DNA of 64,000 bases from Anaerolineae bacterium (GTDB lineage: Bacteria; Chloroflexota; Anaerolineae; Aggregatilineales; Phototrophicaceae), in assembly GCA_022841825.1 (NCBI GenBank), contig JALHQT010000002.1, positions 581,276 to 645,275 on the forward strand. The letters are read 5' to 3'. Positions 49,031-57,898 of the stretch are shown here, one piece after another; the first letter of the stretch is position 1, and each line of letters opens with the position of its first letter. The position numbers and the translations under genes are program-made. Under the pieces are notes generated by a model. That model worked only from the letters and a program-made list of their open reading frames with translations, was not told the origin of the DNA and made no database searches.

Positions 49031-51214
49031 ATGAATGATGCAACCTCGGTATCCCCATTTCCATTAGCTCGTCATTCCCTGATGTCAGGACGACTCATCT
49101 ATATTGTGCTGTTAGTACTGTGCATCGGCGTTTTTTTCCTCGCCAATTACGGTCAGGCGACGCAATGGGCGTTCGGTGACTGCGACGCGATCTACTTCCT
49201 GCCCGAATATCGCCCGAATTGTATGCTCTGGCGCGAGGCTATCTCGAATGCCGGGTTGACTCCGGCAGCATTCACGGGCTATTTCATCGTGCTGCGTGTG
49301 GCAGCCGTCCTCCCCTTCCTCTTTCTGAGCGTTACGCTGATGCGGCGGCGCGGCGGCGATCTGCGCGTCCTCCTGCTTGCGATCTTTTTGCTGCTCATCG
49401 GCACGGCAGGACCGATCTATAACCCGTTCTGGCAGTGGTCAACAGCATGGTTCACGTTGGAAAACCAACTGCCACTCTTGCCCCTGTTGAACCGTCTGCT
49501 GACGTTCCTGCTGTCTTTTGGCGCAGCCTTATTTGTCTTTCTCTTTCCAGACGGAAGGTTTGTCCCAACCTGGGCGCGCTGGATCGCGCTCGTCTGGCTG
49601 ATCATGCAGTTCGGTGATGTATTTTTCCCCGAAACACCCCTATCCCTCTACGCCCTGTCGTACCCGCTGGCGATCATCCTGCACACGACCTTTACTCTGT
49701 GCGCGGTTGGCGCGCTGATCTGGCGCTATCGCGTTCACGCGAATGCGGTGCAGCGCCAGCAGATCAAGTGGATCACCGCCGGGGCGCTGCTCCTGGCGTT
49801 GAACTACGCGCTCGATTACTCGGTTTTTGAAATCTACCCGGCTGTGACGAATGTGTATCTGGTCGCCACCCGCGAACAGGGTGTCGTGTGGGAACTGATC
49901 CAGGACACCCTGTGGTATGTCAGCCAGATCGCCTTTGCGGTCTGTGTGGGGCTGGCGGTGTTTCGCCACCGGTTGTGGGACATCGACGCCATCCTGAGCC
50001 GGACGCTGGTCTACGGCACGCTGACCGCGTTGATCATCGCGCTGTATGTGCTGATTGTGGGCGGCGTCGGCGCGATTCTGCATAGTCAGACCACTGCTGT
50101 GAATGGGTTGGTTGCGACGGGGATCATCGCCGTGCTGTTCCAACCCTTGCGCGACCGATTGCAGCGCGGTGTGAATCGTCTCCTCTATGGCGACCGCGAT
50201 GATCCGTCGGCAGTGTTCACACGACTGGCGCACCAGCTTCAAACGACCGATACCCGCGCCGCCATACTGCCAAGTCTCGCGCACACCGTCGCGCAGACGC
50301 TCAAGATTCCCTATGTCGCCATCCAACTGCCCGCCGCCAGCCCGGAAGCCCAACCCGCAGCAGCCTGGGGAGAACGTCGTGATCCTACGCAGCATATCCC
50401 CTTGATCTACCGCAACGAAACGGTGGGCGATCTGCTGGTCGCACAGCGCAGCCCACACGAGCAGTTCAACCAGCACGATCAGACGTTGTTAAGCGCCATC
50501 GCGGCACTGACCGCGACTACCGTGCGCGCCGTGCAGATGTGGGACGAATTGCAGCATTCGCGCCAGCGCATCGTCACGACGCGGGAAGAAGAACGCCGCC
50601 GCCTGCGCCGTGATCTGCACGATGGCTTGGGTCCCGCGCTCGCCAGCCTGCCGCTCAAAGTGGATGCGGCGGTCGATCTTATGGAGAATGACCATGCGAC
50701 GTCCGTCAGGCTGCTGGGTGAGGTCAAGCGACAGGCGCAGCAGCTTGTCGGCGAGGTTCGCCGTGTCGTGAACGACCTTCGCCCACCATCGCTGGACGAG
50801 TTGGGCTTGGTAGAAGCGGTGCGCGGTGCCATCAAGCATCTGCATTCGCATGGGTCCGCGCCGCAGATCCGGCTGGATGCCGACGGCGTGCCGCGCAGCC
50901 TGCCGGCGGCGGTGGAAGCGGCAGGCTATCGCATTATCATGGAAGCGGTGACGAATGTCGTCAAGCACGCCCATGCGCATCAGTGCCAGATCGCGCTGCG
51001 TCTTTCCGAAAGTCCGCCCCGTCTCCAGGTTACGATTGAGGATGACGGTGTTGGCTTGCCTGAGAAGGTGCGGGCGAATGTCGGGCTGCGCTCGATGCGC
51101 GAACGCGCCGAGGAGTTGGGCGGCACCTTTGAAATCCAGTCGCGCGCGACGGGCGGCACCGGTGTGACGGTTGCGCTGCCACTTACGGAAGGGAGGACGA
51201 ACCATGACGGATAA
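49031..51214 (+). CDS. Membrane sensor histidine kinase (NarL-type, HisKA_3)
   Basis: About 727 residues. Eight or so membrane helices span residues 15-375, including one long extracytoplasmic loop with several Cys (GDCDAIYFLPEYRPNCMLW). A GAF-like region follows (about 395-505), then the HisKA_3 dimerisation helix with phospho-acceptor His at about 530 (RRDLHDGLGPALASL). The ATPase domain has the N box EAVTNVVKHAHA and G motifs DDGVGLPE and VGLRSMRERAEELGG. It signals to the response regulator whose start overlaps by 11 bases. A start at 48959 is possible; the ATG at 49031 has a GGAAG site. Confidence 0.9.
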   Translation: MNDATSVSPFPLARHSLMSGRLIYIVLLVLCIGVFFLANYGQATQWAFGDCDAIYFLPEYRPNCMLWREAISNAGLTPAAFTGYFIVLRVAAVLPFLFLSVTLMRRRGGDLRVLLLAIFLLLIGTAGPIYNPFWQWSTAWFTLENQLPLLPLLNRLLTFLLSFGAALFVFLFPDGRFVPTWARWIALVWLIMQFGDVFFPETPLSLYALSYPLAIILHTTFTLCAVGALIWRYRVHANAVQRQQIKWITAGALLLALNYALDYSVFEIYPAVTNVYLVATREQGVVWELIQDTLWYVSQIAFAVCVGLAVFRHRLWDIDAILSRTLVYGTLTALIIALYVLIVGGVGAILHSQTTAVNGLVATGIIAVLFQPLRDRLQRGVNRLLYGDRDDPSAVFTRLAHQLQTTDTRAAILPSLAHTVAQTLKIPYVAIQLPAASPEAQPAAAWGERRDPTQHIPLIYRNETVGDLLVAQRSPHEQFNQHDQTLLSAIAALTATTVRAVQMWDELQHSRQRIVTTREEERRRLRRDLHDGLGPALASLPLKVDAAVDLMENDHATSVRLLGEVKRQAQQLVGEVRRVVNDLRPPSLDELGLVEAVRGAIKHLHSHGSAPQIRLDADGVPRSLPAAVEAAGYRIIMEAVTNVVKHAHAHQCQIALRLSESPPRLQVTIEDDGVGLPEKVRANVGLRSMRERAEELGGTFEIQSRATGGTGVTVALPLTEGRTNHDG

Positions 51215-51872
51215 CGTCATCCGGCTGCTGATTGTGGACGATCATACGTTGTTTCGTGAGGGGCTTCATGCCATCTTTCTCGCCGTCGACGACATCGAGG
51301 TCGTTGGCGAGGCTGCCAGTGCGGAAGAAGCCGTCCAGCAGGCGGGAGTGCTGAAGCCGGATGTCATTCTCATGGACATCCAGATGGGCGAAATGAACGG
51401 GATCGAAGCCAGCGAACGCATCCTCCGGCTGCTGCCGCAAACCCGGATCATCATGCTGACGATGATGGATGACAGCGATTCGCTGTTCGCGGCGATGGTG
51501 GTGGGCGCGCGCAGCTATGTCCTGAAAGGCGCGGACAAGTCCGAAGTGCTCAGGACAATCCGCGCCGTCGCCGCTGGCGAAGTGCTGTTCGGCGCGGCTG
51601 TCGCCAACCGCGTCACCGATTATTTTCGCAGGTTGGGCAGCGCGCCCGCCGCCCCGGCTGCCCCTTTCCCAGAGCTTTCCGAACGAGAACTCGAAATCCT
51701 CGAACGCATCGCGCGCGGGCTGAACAATCATGAGATCGCTGCTGAACTGTCGATCACGGTCAAAACCGTGAGCAACCATATCTCGAACATCTTCAGCAAG
51801 TTACAGGTCGCGGACCGCGCCCAGGCAATCGTCAAAGCACGCGACGCGGGGCTGGGCAAAGGCAGCCGCTGA
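51204..51872 (+). CDS. LuxR/NarL-type response regulator
   Basis: 222 residues. The receiver domain (1-125) has acidic residues at the start (VDDH), phospho-acceptor Asp58 (VILMDIQM), the conserved Thr (MLTMMDD) and Lys (VLKGA). The LuxR helix-turn-helix spans about 155-215 (LSERELEILERIARGLNNHEIAAELSITVKTVSNHISNIFSKLQVADRAQAIV). It overlaps the kinase gene by 11 bases; GGGAGG is 7 bases before the ATG at 51204. Candidate targets are the two secreted-protein genes upstream that share the 49-nt element. Confidence 0.93.
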   Translation: MTDNVIRLLIVDDHTLFREGLHAIFLAVDDIEVVGEAASAEEAVQQAGVLKPDVILMDIQMGEMNGIEASERILRLLPQTRIIMLTMMDDSDSLFAAMVVGARSYVLKGADKSEVLRTIRAVAAGEVLFGAAVANRVTDYFRRLGSAPAAPAAPFPELSERELEILERIARGLNNHEIAAELSITVKTVSNHISNIFSKLQVADRAQAIVKARDAGLGKGSR

Positions 51873-51907
51873 TGAACAGCCAGTTGTTCTATCCACGGGG
51901 GAAGATG

Positions 51908-53167
51908 ATGAAGCTGACGCTGATCGCCATTGGATCGCGCGGGGATGTTCAGCCGATTGTCGCGCTGGGGCGCGGACTGCTGGAGGCTGGCTATGCCGTG
52001 CGCATGGTCACGCTGGAGAGCTTCGAGCCGATGGTGCGCGGGCAGGGGTTGGAATTCTTTCCAGTTCAGGGGGATGCCCAGGCGCTGACCCACGAGATGA
52101 TGCTTGCCGGGATGAACGGGAAGGGACTGAACCTCTTTTCGATGTATCGCGGCATCATGCGAACGTTCGGCGCGATTGCCCAGAGCTATGAAGAGTCGTT
52201 CGCTGGCAGCGCACTTCGTGACTCCGACGCGATATTGAGTCAACTGCCCGGTGGCTTCTATGGATACGACCTGGCGGAAGCCCTGCGCGTGCCGTATTTC
52301 GCGCTGTCGGTCATCCCGCAGGAAGTCACGGGGGCATATCCCTTGTCGCTGCTGCCAATGCAGTTTTCGCTGGGAAGAGGATACAACCGCCTGACCTACG
52401 CTTTGGGGCAGCAGTTGGCATGGCATCCCTTCCGCAGGTCGATCAACGCCTTTCGCCAGCGGCTTGGGCTGCCACCTGCGTCGTTCTGGTGGGGCAACAT
52501 CCGCCGGATGGCACAGGAGCGTATTCCCGTCATTCAAGGTTTCAGCGAGCATGTCATCCCGACACAGCCGGAATGGGGCGATCATATTCACACGACGGGT
52601 TACTGGATGCTCGATGAACCTGCCTTGCAGCCCTCAGACACGCTGCTGAAGTTCCTCGAAGCGGGCGATCCCCCGGTTTTTATCGGTTTTGGCAGTATGC
52701 CCGTTCCTGACCCAGCCGGAACGACGCGCCTGATCCTCGACGCGCTGGAACACTGTGGAAAGCGCGGCATCCTACACGCCGGATGGGCAAAGCTCGGCAC
52801 GCCCGCGCTGCCGGAGACGGTGTTCGCGCTCGATTACGCGCCCTATGGCTGGTTGTTTCCGCGTATGGCGGCGATCATCCATCATGGCGGATCGGGGACA
52901 ACCGGCTTTGCGCTGCGTTCCGGTGCGCCCTCGATGGTCGTCCCTTTCACGGCGGATCAGCCGTTCTGGGGACGGCGCACGCATGAGTTGGGGGTCGGGC
53001 ACGCGCCAATCCCGTTTGCAAAGCTGACGGTCGAAAACCTCGCCCGCGCCATCCAGACGATGCTGGCGGACGCAGCGATGCAGCGGCAGGCGCGCCAACT
53101 GCGCGACGCGATGGCAGCGGAACAGGGCGTGGAGCGCGCGGTGGAGCGCATTCAAGGCTGCCTTTGA
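51908..53167 (+). CDS. GT28/GT1-like glycosyltransferase (sterol-glucosyltransferase type)
   Basis: About 419 residues with the UGT80-like layout. LTLIAIGSRGDVQPIVALGRGLLEAGYAVRMVT opens the N-terminal domain; FIGFGSMPVPDP and the donor block YAPYGWLFPRMAAIIHHGGSGTTGFALRSGAPSMVVPFTADQPFWGRR fill the C-terminal half. It transfers a sugar to a lipid or small hydrophobic acceptor. The frame opens at 51872 overlapping the regulator's stop, but GGGGGA is spaced 5 bases from the ATG at 51908, which also gives the family N-terminus. It is probably in the same transcript as the two-component genes. Confidence 0.88.
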   Translation: MKLTLIAIGSRGDVQPIVALGRGLLEAGYAVRMVTLESFEPMVRGQGLEFFPVQGDAQALTHEMMLAGMNGKGLNLFSMYRGIMRTFGAIAQSYEESFAGSALRDSDAILSQLPGGFYGYDLAEALRVPYFALSVIPQEVTGAYPLSLLPMQFSLGRGYNRLTYALGQQLAWHPFRRSINAFRQRLGLPPASFWWGNIRRMAQERIPVIQGFSEHVIPTQPEWGDHIHTTGYWMLDEPALQPSDTLLKFLEAGDPPVFIGFGSMPVPDPAGTTRLILDALEHCGKRGILHAGWAKLGTPALPETVFALDYAPYGWLFPRMAAIIHHGGSGTTGFALRSGAPSMVVPFTADQPFWGRRTHELGVGHAPIPFAKLTVENLARAIQTMLADAAMQRQARQLRDAMAAEQGVERAVERIQGCL

Positions 53168-53214
53168 CGGTGATTCTGCTGCGCACGCAGGTAACCCTCA
53201 CCCCAAACCCCGAC

Positions 53215-53251
53215 TTGACAACGCGCGCGCTTTATCGTAAAAATACGATAT
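53215..53251 (+). promoter_or_regulatory. ArsR promoter with operator overlapping the start codon
   Basis: TTGACA at 53215-53220 is spaced 17 bases from TAAAAA (53238-53243). The palindrome TTATCGTA-AAAA-TACGATA(T) spans 53232-53251 and covers the -10 box and the first bases of the ATG at 53250. The predicted transcript start coincides with the ATG, so the mRNA may be leaderless. Confidence 0.65.
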
Positions 53252-53558
53252 GATCACAACGCACGACATCAAGACCTATCAACTTACCGCCGATGAAGAG
53301 CGCGTGACTCTGATGATGAAGGCGCTCGGTCATCCGGCACGCATGCAGATTTTCCGCTACCTGAGCGAAAATCCGCAGTGCATCACGGGCGACATTGTCG
53401 AGGTACTGCCGCTGGCACAGGCGACCGTGTCGCAGCATCTCAAGGTGCTGCGCGAGTCGGGTCTGATTTGCGGGACGATTGAAGGTCCGGCGACCTGTTA
53501 CTGTTTGTGCGATGAAGCGGTCACCTGGTTCAAAGAGCAGGTCGGCGCATTGATTTAG
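53250..53558 (+). CDS. ArsR/SmtB-family repressor
   Basis: 102 residues with a winged helix: VTLMMKALGHPARMQIFRYLSE, then the recognition region VLPLAQATVSQHLKVLRESGLICGTIEG. The C-terminus has a Cys pair (TCYCLC, about 90-95) that could bind a metal(loid), and a further Cys occurs in QCITGD. It probably represses itself and the FAD oxidoreductase gene through matching palindromes at 53232 and 53589. The inducer is not determined. Confidence 0.88.
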   Translation: MITTHDIKTYQLTADEERVTLMMKALGHPARMQIFRYLSENPQCITGDIVEVLPLAQATVSQHLKVLRESGLICGTIEGPATCYCLCDEAVTWFKEQVGALI

Positions 53559-53588
53559 GCGTCACCCTCGCTCTTTTTTTACCCTGCA

Positions 53589-53608
53589 TTATCGTATTTT
53601 TACGATAA
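53589..53608 (+). promoter_or_regulatory. Second ArsR-type operator
   Basis: A perfect 20-bp palindrome TTATCGTA-TTTT-TACGATAA directly upstream of the FAD oxidoreductase ribosome site (AAGGAA at 53608-53613). It is the same sequence as the operator at 53232-53251, allowing for strand and one base. Confidence 0.7.
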
Positions 53609-53619
53609 AGGAAGTCAGC

Positions 53620-54975
53620 ATGAATGCATCGTCACTTCTCCCTGTCGCCGTTATTGGGGCGGGTCCGGTTGGACTGGCTGCCGCCGCCCACTTGATCGAA
53701 CGCGGCGAAACCCCGGTGATCTTCGAAGCCGGCGCGGCGGTCGGCGCGAGCATGCTCGATTGGGCGCATGTCCGCATGTTTTCCCCGTGGGAGTTCACCG
53801 TTGACACCGCTTCACGGCGGCTGTTGGAGCGGCATGGCTGGCAGATGCCGCCGATAGATGGACTCCCCACTGGGCGCGATATGGTCGAACGCTACTTGCA
53901 GCCCTTGGCGATGCTGCCGGAAATTCTGCCACATCTGCATCTGAATGCGCGGGTGACGGCAGTCAGCCGCCGTCATATCGACAAGATGAAAGACGGAGGA
54001 CGCGATAGTGCGCCGTTCGTGCTGCATGTGGTCTACGCCAGCGGCGAGGAAGCGCTCATTGAGGCGCGGGCGGTGATTGATGCGTCGGGGACGTGGCAGC
54101 AGCCCAACCCGATGGGTGCCAACGGTTTGCCCGCCGTCGGTGAAAAGCGCTGTGCGGACAAAATCGCCTATGGCATCCCCGACATCCTCGGCAGCGCACA
54201 GGCGCGCTACGCCAACAAGCGCGTCATGGTCGTCGGCAGCGGTCACTCTGCGCTCAATGTGCTGCTCGAACTTGCGCAACTGGCGCAGTCCGCACGGGAT
54301 ACGACGATCCTGTGGGTGATGCGCAGGGATAATCTCCGAACGGTCTACGGCGGTGGCGAAGAGGATGCACTCCCGGCACGCGGGCAGCTTGGGACACGGA
54401 TGAAAGCGGCGGTCGAAGCGGGGATTGTGCGTATCATCGCGCCGTTCCGTGTGCGCGAAGTTGCGGCAGGCGAAAGCGGCTTGGCTGTGAGCGGCGAAGC
54501 GGGCGACGGCTTAGACACCGTCCAGGTCGATGAAATCATCGTCGCCACCGGAGCGCGCCCCGAACTGGACATGCTGCGCGAACTCCGTCTCGACCTCGAT
54601 CCGTCGCTGGAAAGCACGCGCCTGCTTGCGCCGATGATCGACCCGAACATTCATTCATGCGGCACGGTACGCCCTCACGGAGAAGCCGAACTGCGCCAGC
54701 CGGAGAAGGATTTCTACATCGTCGGGATGAAAAGTTACGGGCGCGCCCCGACCTTCCTGCTGGCGACCGGGTATGAGCAGGTGCGTTCGGTCGTCGCGGC
54801 GCTGGTCGGCGATTGGGAAGCCGCCCGCGATGTCCAGTTGAATCTGCCCGAAACGGGCGTGTGCAGCACCGATCTGGTTGATGGCGGAGCGTGCTGCGCG
54901 ACCCCCATCGCACAGCCTGCGCTGGTGTCGCTCGACAGTATCACGTTCAGTGGGGTCGTCTCGCTGCGAGACTGA
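53620..54975 (+). CDS. FAD-dependent oxidoreductase (flavin monooxygenase-like)
   Basis: 451 residues with two dinucleotide-binding folds. The FAD motif is VIGAGPVGLAAAAHLIERG at about 10-28; the NAD(P) motif is MVVGSGHSALNVLLELAQ at about 202-219. IIVATGARP lies near 306. The C-terminal part has Cys residues in VCSTD and ACCATP. It resembles flavoproteins found beside ArsR and MFS genes in metal(loid) loci (ArsO-like), but an arsenical substrate is only inferred. AAGGAA is 7 bases before the ATG, right after the ArsR-type operator. Confidence 0.8.
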   Translation: MNASSLLPVAVIGAGPVGLAAAAHLIERGETPVIFEAGAAVGASMLDWAHVRMFSPWEFTVDTASRRLLERHGWQMPPIDGLPTGRDMVERYLQPLAMLPEILPHLHLNARVTAVSRRHIDKMKDGGRDSAPFVLHVVYASGEEALIEARAVIDASGTWQQPNPMGANGLPAVGEKRCADKIAYGIPDILGSAQARYANKRVMVVGSGHSALNVLLELAQLAQSARDTTILWVMRRDNLRTVYGGGEEDALPARGQLGTRMKAAVEAGIVRIIAPFRVREVAAGESGLAVSGEAGDGLDTVQVDEIIVATGARPELDMLRELRLDLDPSLESTRLLAPMIDPNIHSCGTVRPHGEAELRQPEKDFYIVGMKSYGRAPTFLLATGYEQVRSVVAALVGDWEAARDVQLNLPETGVCSTDLVDGGACCATPIAQPALVSLDSITFSGVVSLRD

Positions 54976-54983
54976 TTTTCATC

Positions 54984-56213
54984 ATGAACAAGACCAAACC
55001 TTACTACGGCTGGTATCTCGCCATCACGCTTGCCGTGACCGAAACGATCTCGTGGGGGATCATCTACTACAGCTTTTCCGTGTTCCTGACGCCGATGGAG
55101 CATGATCTTGGCTGGTCACGCGCCGAGCTGACGGGCGGCTTTTCGCTCATGTGGCTGGTCGCGGGAATGATGGCATTTCCGGTCGGTGCGTGGATCGACC
55201 AACACGGCGCGCGGGCGCTGATGACCGCCGGATCGGTCGGCGCATCGCTGCTGGTGATCGGGTGGTCATTCGTGAACACACTCCCAGCCTTATACCTGAT
55301 CTGGGCGGGATTAGGCGTATGCGCCGCCGCTGTGCTCTATGAACCCGCTTTTGCGGTGATCGCGCACTGGTTTGATCGGCGGCGAAGCACGGCACTCGCC
55401 ATCATTACCTTCGCGGCGGGTCTGGCGAGTACGATCTTTCTGCCCTTATCCGATGCGCTGCTGCGCGGCTTCGGCTGGCGCACCGCCGTCCTGCTGCTGG
55501 GAATATTTCTCGCCTGTATGACGATCCCGCTGCATGTGCTGGTGCTGCGCCGCCGACCAGCGGATTTGGGCTTACACACCGACGGGAGGCTGCCCGCCGC
55601 CGATTCTCCGGTCACCGCCGCGACCGGTGTGTCCTTTCGCGCCGCGCTGAGTGGGCAGGCGTTCTGGCTGCTCACGTTGGCGTTCGGCTTGATTTCGCTG
55701 TCGTCCGCTGCTATTCGTGTGCATTTCATCCCGTTTCTGATCGAAACAGGGATGGAATCGAGTACCGCCGCCGCTGCCACCGGCGCGATTGGGATTATGC
55801 AGGTGATTGGGCGGCTGATCTTCGCGCCGTTGGATCAGCGGTTTTCGACCCAAGCCGTTGCCCTTGGCGTGTTCGCGCTGCATGGGCTGGCGTTCATCGC
55901 GCTCCTCTTCAGCCAGTCGCTCGGCGCGCTCATCGTCTTCATCGCGATCTTTGGCGCGGCACAAGGCGCGGTCACGCTGGCACGCCCATCCATCCTTGCC
56001 GAACGCTATGGGGTGTCGCACTACGGGCGCATCTCTAGCATCATGGCACTGTTCCTGACGCTGACCAGCACCGCCGCGCCGCTGGTCGCCAGTTTGCTCC
56101 ATGACGGGGCAGCCAGCTATCAGCCGGTCTTATGGATGGTCGCGTTTTTCGCGGTGATCGCCACCGGGGTGTTGCTGCTGGTGCGCCAGGAGCGCCCTAA
56201 ACGCGAACGGTGA
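54984..56213 (+). CDS. MFS transporter
   Basis: 409 residues with twelve hydrophobic helices. It starts NKTKPYYGWYLAITLAVTETISWGIIYYSFSVFLTPMEHDLGWSRAELTGGFS, the pattern of OFA/monocarboxylate-type MFS proteins, and carries the loop WIDQHGARALMTAGS (motif A-like). It starts 8 bases after the FAD oxidoreductase stop and is probably co-regulated by the ArsR protein; it may export the product or a metal(loid) compound. Its last 276 bp (55922-56197) are repeated at 63112-63387. The gene overlaps the convergent deacetylase by 17 bases. Confidence 0.85.
   Translation: MNKTKPYYGWYLAITLAVTETISWGIIYYSFSVFLTPMEHDLGWSRAELTGGFSLMWLVAGMMAFPVGAWIDQHGARALMTAGSVGASLLVIGWSFVNTLPALYLIWAGLGVCAAAVLYEPAFAVIAHWFDRRRSTALAIITFAAGLASTIFLPLSDALLRGFGWRTAVLLLGIFLACMTIPLHVLVLRRRPADLGLHTDGRLPAADSPVTAATGVSFRAALSGQAFWLLTLAFGLISLSSAAIRVHFIPFLIETGMESSTAAAATGAIGIMQVIGRLIFAPLDQRFSTQAVALGVFALHGLAFIALLFSQSLGALIVFIAIFGAAQGAVTLARPSILAERYGVSHYGRISSIMALFLTLTSTAAPLVASLLHDGAASYQPVLWMVAFFAVIATGVLLLVRQERPKRER
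55922..56197 (+). repeat. Direct repeat, left copy (MFS 3' end)
   Basis: This 276-bp stretch recurs at 63112-63387 in the same orientation with four mismatches. All four are silent third-position changes. The pair flanks the six-gene minus-strand operon. Confidence 0.9.
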
Positions 56214-57375
56214 GCTGCTGATCCACCCGCTCAATACAGGACCAGTCTTGCACGTCCGAGCCTGCCAGGTCATAGCGCCGCCGCCACCATCGCTCGACCT
56301 CACGCGGGACGGCGTGCCAGTAGTCACTGCGCTGCTGCATCGCGCGCAGGAACGACACATAGATATCCATGAGCGTGTCATTGAGCAGGTAATCGGGGTG
56401 TGCATTTAAGAGCGCCATGCCGTGATACTGCCGGATGAAGTCCACCTTCTCAAGCCACAAACGCGGCGTGGTCTCATGCATCAACATCCTGAGTGTATGA
56501 TCCTGGATGAGCGTGTACGGCATTTCGACAAACTTGCCCACAATAAACGGGAAGATGGTCATCACCCCGCCCGGCATGGGTTCGTGGGGATCGGTATCGA
56601 AAAAGGACTGGTCATATTCGATATTGAGGGCTTGCAGCCACTCCGGCTGCCGGTGCGTAAGCGGCGCGCAGAAGGTCACGGACTTCCACTCGGCAAACAC
56701 GTCGTTGGCCCTGGGAGCCCACTTCATGAACTGCGCCTTTGAGAAGAATTCCTTCCCATCATGCCGCAGCCCGTGGACGCCGACCTCATGACCACGCTCC
56801 TGAAGCTCGCCGATCAACATCCTATCGATCGGGTAACGCTCGGCGACAAAGTTGAAGACCGAACGAAATCCATGCGCTTCATCGATGCTGGCGAGCTCGC
56901 GCACCGCCCTGCATCCGGCCTCGGCTTCCACGTCATGGCGCAGCGCAAAGGCGAACTGCCCGCGCTCTGGCCAGAAGGCGGGGAAGCGGGCGGACATCAG
57001 GCCTTTGTTGGTGAGTACACACTCGGCGGTTTTCCACAAGAAGCGCAGATAGCGATCTTCTATGGGGAAGTGGATCAGGAACTGCGCGTCATGCTTCATA
57101 CCCCGGCTGCGCAGGGCGCGCACGAGCCCCTTGGGGATGTACGGCTTCAGTTCGTAGTACAGCCGCCGGCTGGGGCTGAGCTTCCAGCGCGACTCCCCAA
57201 ACTGCCCCTCACCCAGGATCGTCTCCATGAGCGCGGAGACCGACACAAAAGGCTGCGCGCGTTCCAGGATAGGGTAGGCGCTGCGGGCTGCTTCTTCCCA
57301 TTCATCTGGGCTCACTTGAAGATCTAATTTCCAAAAATCTGCCGGTGTATTCTTAATCCATAAGTTGTTCATCAT
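56197..57375 (-). CDS. Polysaccharide-deacetylase-like protein
   Basis: About 392 residues. An NodB-like core is visible: FALRHDVEAEAG with the conserved His-Asp near 180, FNFVAERYPIDRMLIGELQERGHEVGVHGLRHDGKEFF with the metal-ligand His-X3-His, and MALLNAHPDYLL toward the end. It would remove acetyl groups from a cell-surface glycan or glycolipid. About 150 N-terminal residues are unassigned. The ATG at 57375 follows a GAGGGACGG site. It is the last gene of the ACP-to-deacetylase operon and runs 17 bases into the MFS gene. Confidence 0.78.
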   Translation of the reverse strand: MMNNLWIKNTPADFWKLDLQVSPDEWEEAARSAYPILERAQPFVSVSALMETILGEGQFGESRWKLSPSRRLYYELKPYIPKGLVRALRSRGMKHDAQFLIHFPIEDRYLRFLWKTAECVLTNKGLMSARFPAFWPERGQFAFALRHDVEAEAGCRAVRELASIDEAHGFRSVFNFVAERYPIDRMLIGELQERGHEVGVHGLRHDGKEFFSKAQFMKWAPRANDVFAEWKSVTFCAPLTHRQPEWLQALNIEYDQSFFDTDPHEPMPGGVMTIFPFIVGKFVEMPYTLIQDHTLRMLMHETTPRLWLEKVDFIRQYHGMALLNAHPDYLLNDTLMDIYVSFLRAMQQRSDYWHAVPREVERWWRRRYDLAGSDVQDWSCIERVDQQLTVRV

Positions 57376-57391
57376 AGATCCGTCCCTCAAC

Positions 57392-57895
57392 TCATTTGTG
57401 CGGTCTTCTCCGAATGGGGCGCAGCCCCTGCATGAACTCGGCGTACTCGTGCTCTGCCGTGAGCGGGACCGATACCGTCGCCAAAGCGCCAGCCGAGTCC
57501 GACCCCCAGAAGGTGTGCGCGGGCACATTGCGCGTAACCACCGTGCCCGCCTTGACGACCGCTCCCTCACCGATGCGGACGTTCGGGAGGATGACACAGT
57601 GCGGCCCGATGAAGACATCTTTCTCGATGATCACCGGCCCGGCGTGGTCGCTGCTGCGTTGTGCGCCCCAGTAGAAATGTGTGAAGATCGATGTGCGCAG
57701 CCCGATCGTGCTGTTATCGCCGATGGAGACGACCTCTGGATGGAGCTCGTCGATGTAGACCTGCTGGCTGATCCACACGTTGCGGCCGATGGTGACGCCG
57801 CGCTGCTTGTGGAGCCACGGCCGCAGGCTGCTGCCGCCAGGGGCATCCTGAGCGATCTTGTGCAAAAGGCGCTGAATGACGTTGCGCAGATTCAT
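57392..57895 (-). CDS. Hexapeptide-repeat acetyltransferase (WcaF/CysE-like fold)
   Basis: 167 residues with left-handed beta-helix hexads: [84 protein letters not shown]. The catalytic His is likely in the FTHFYWG loop. It probably O- or N-acetylates a sugar, in functional opposition or sequence to the deacetylase encoded next. It starts 3 bases after the NadE-like stop. Confidence 0.85.
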   Translation of the reverse strand: MNLRNVIQRLLHKIAQDAPGGSSLRPWLHKQRGVTIGRNVWISQQVYIDELHPEVVSIGDNSTIGLRTSIFTHFYWGAQRSSDHAGPVIIEKDVFIGPHCVILPNVRIGEGAVVKAGTVVTRNVPAHTFWGSDSAGALATVSVPLTAEHEYAEFMQGLRPIRRRPHK

Positions 57896-57898
57896 ACC

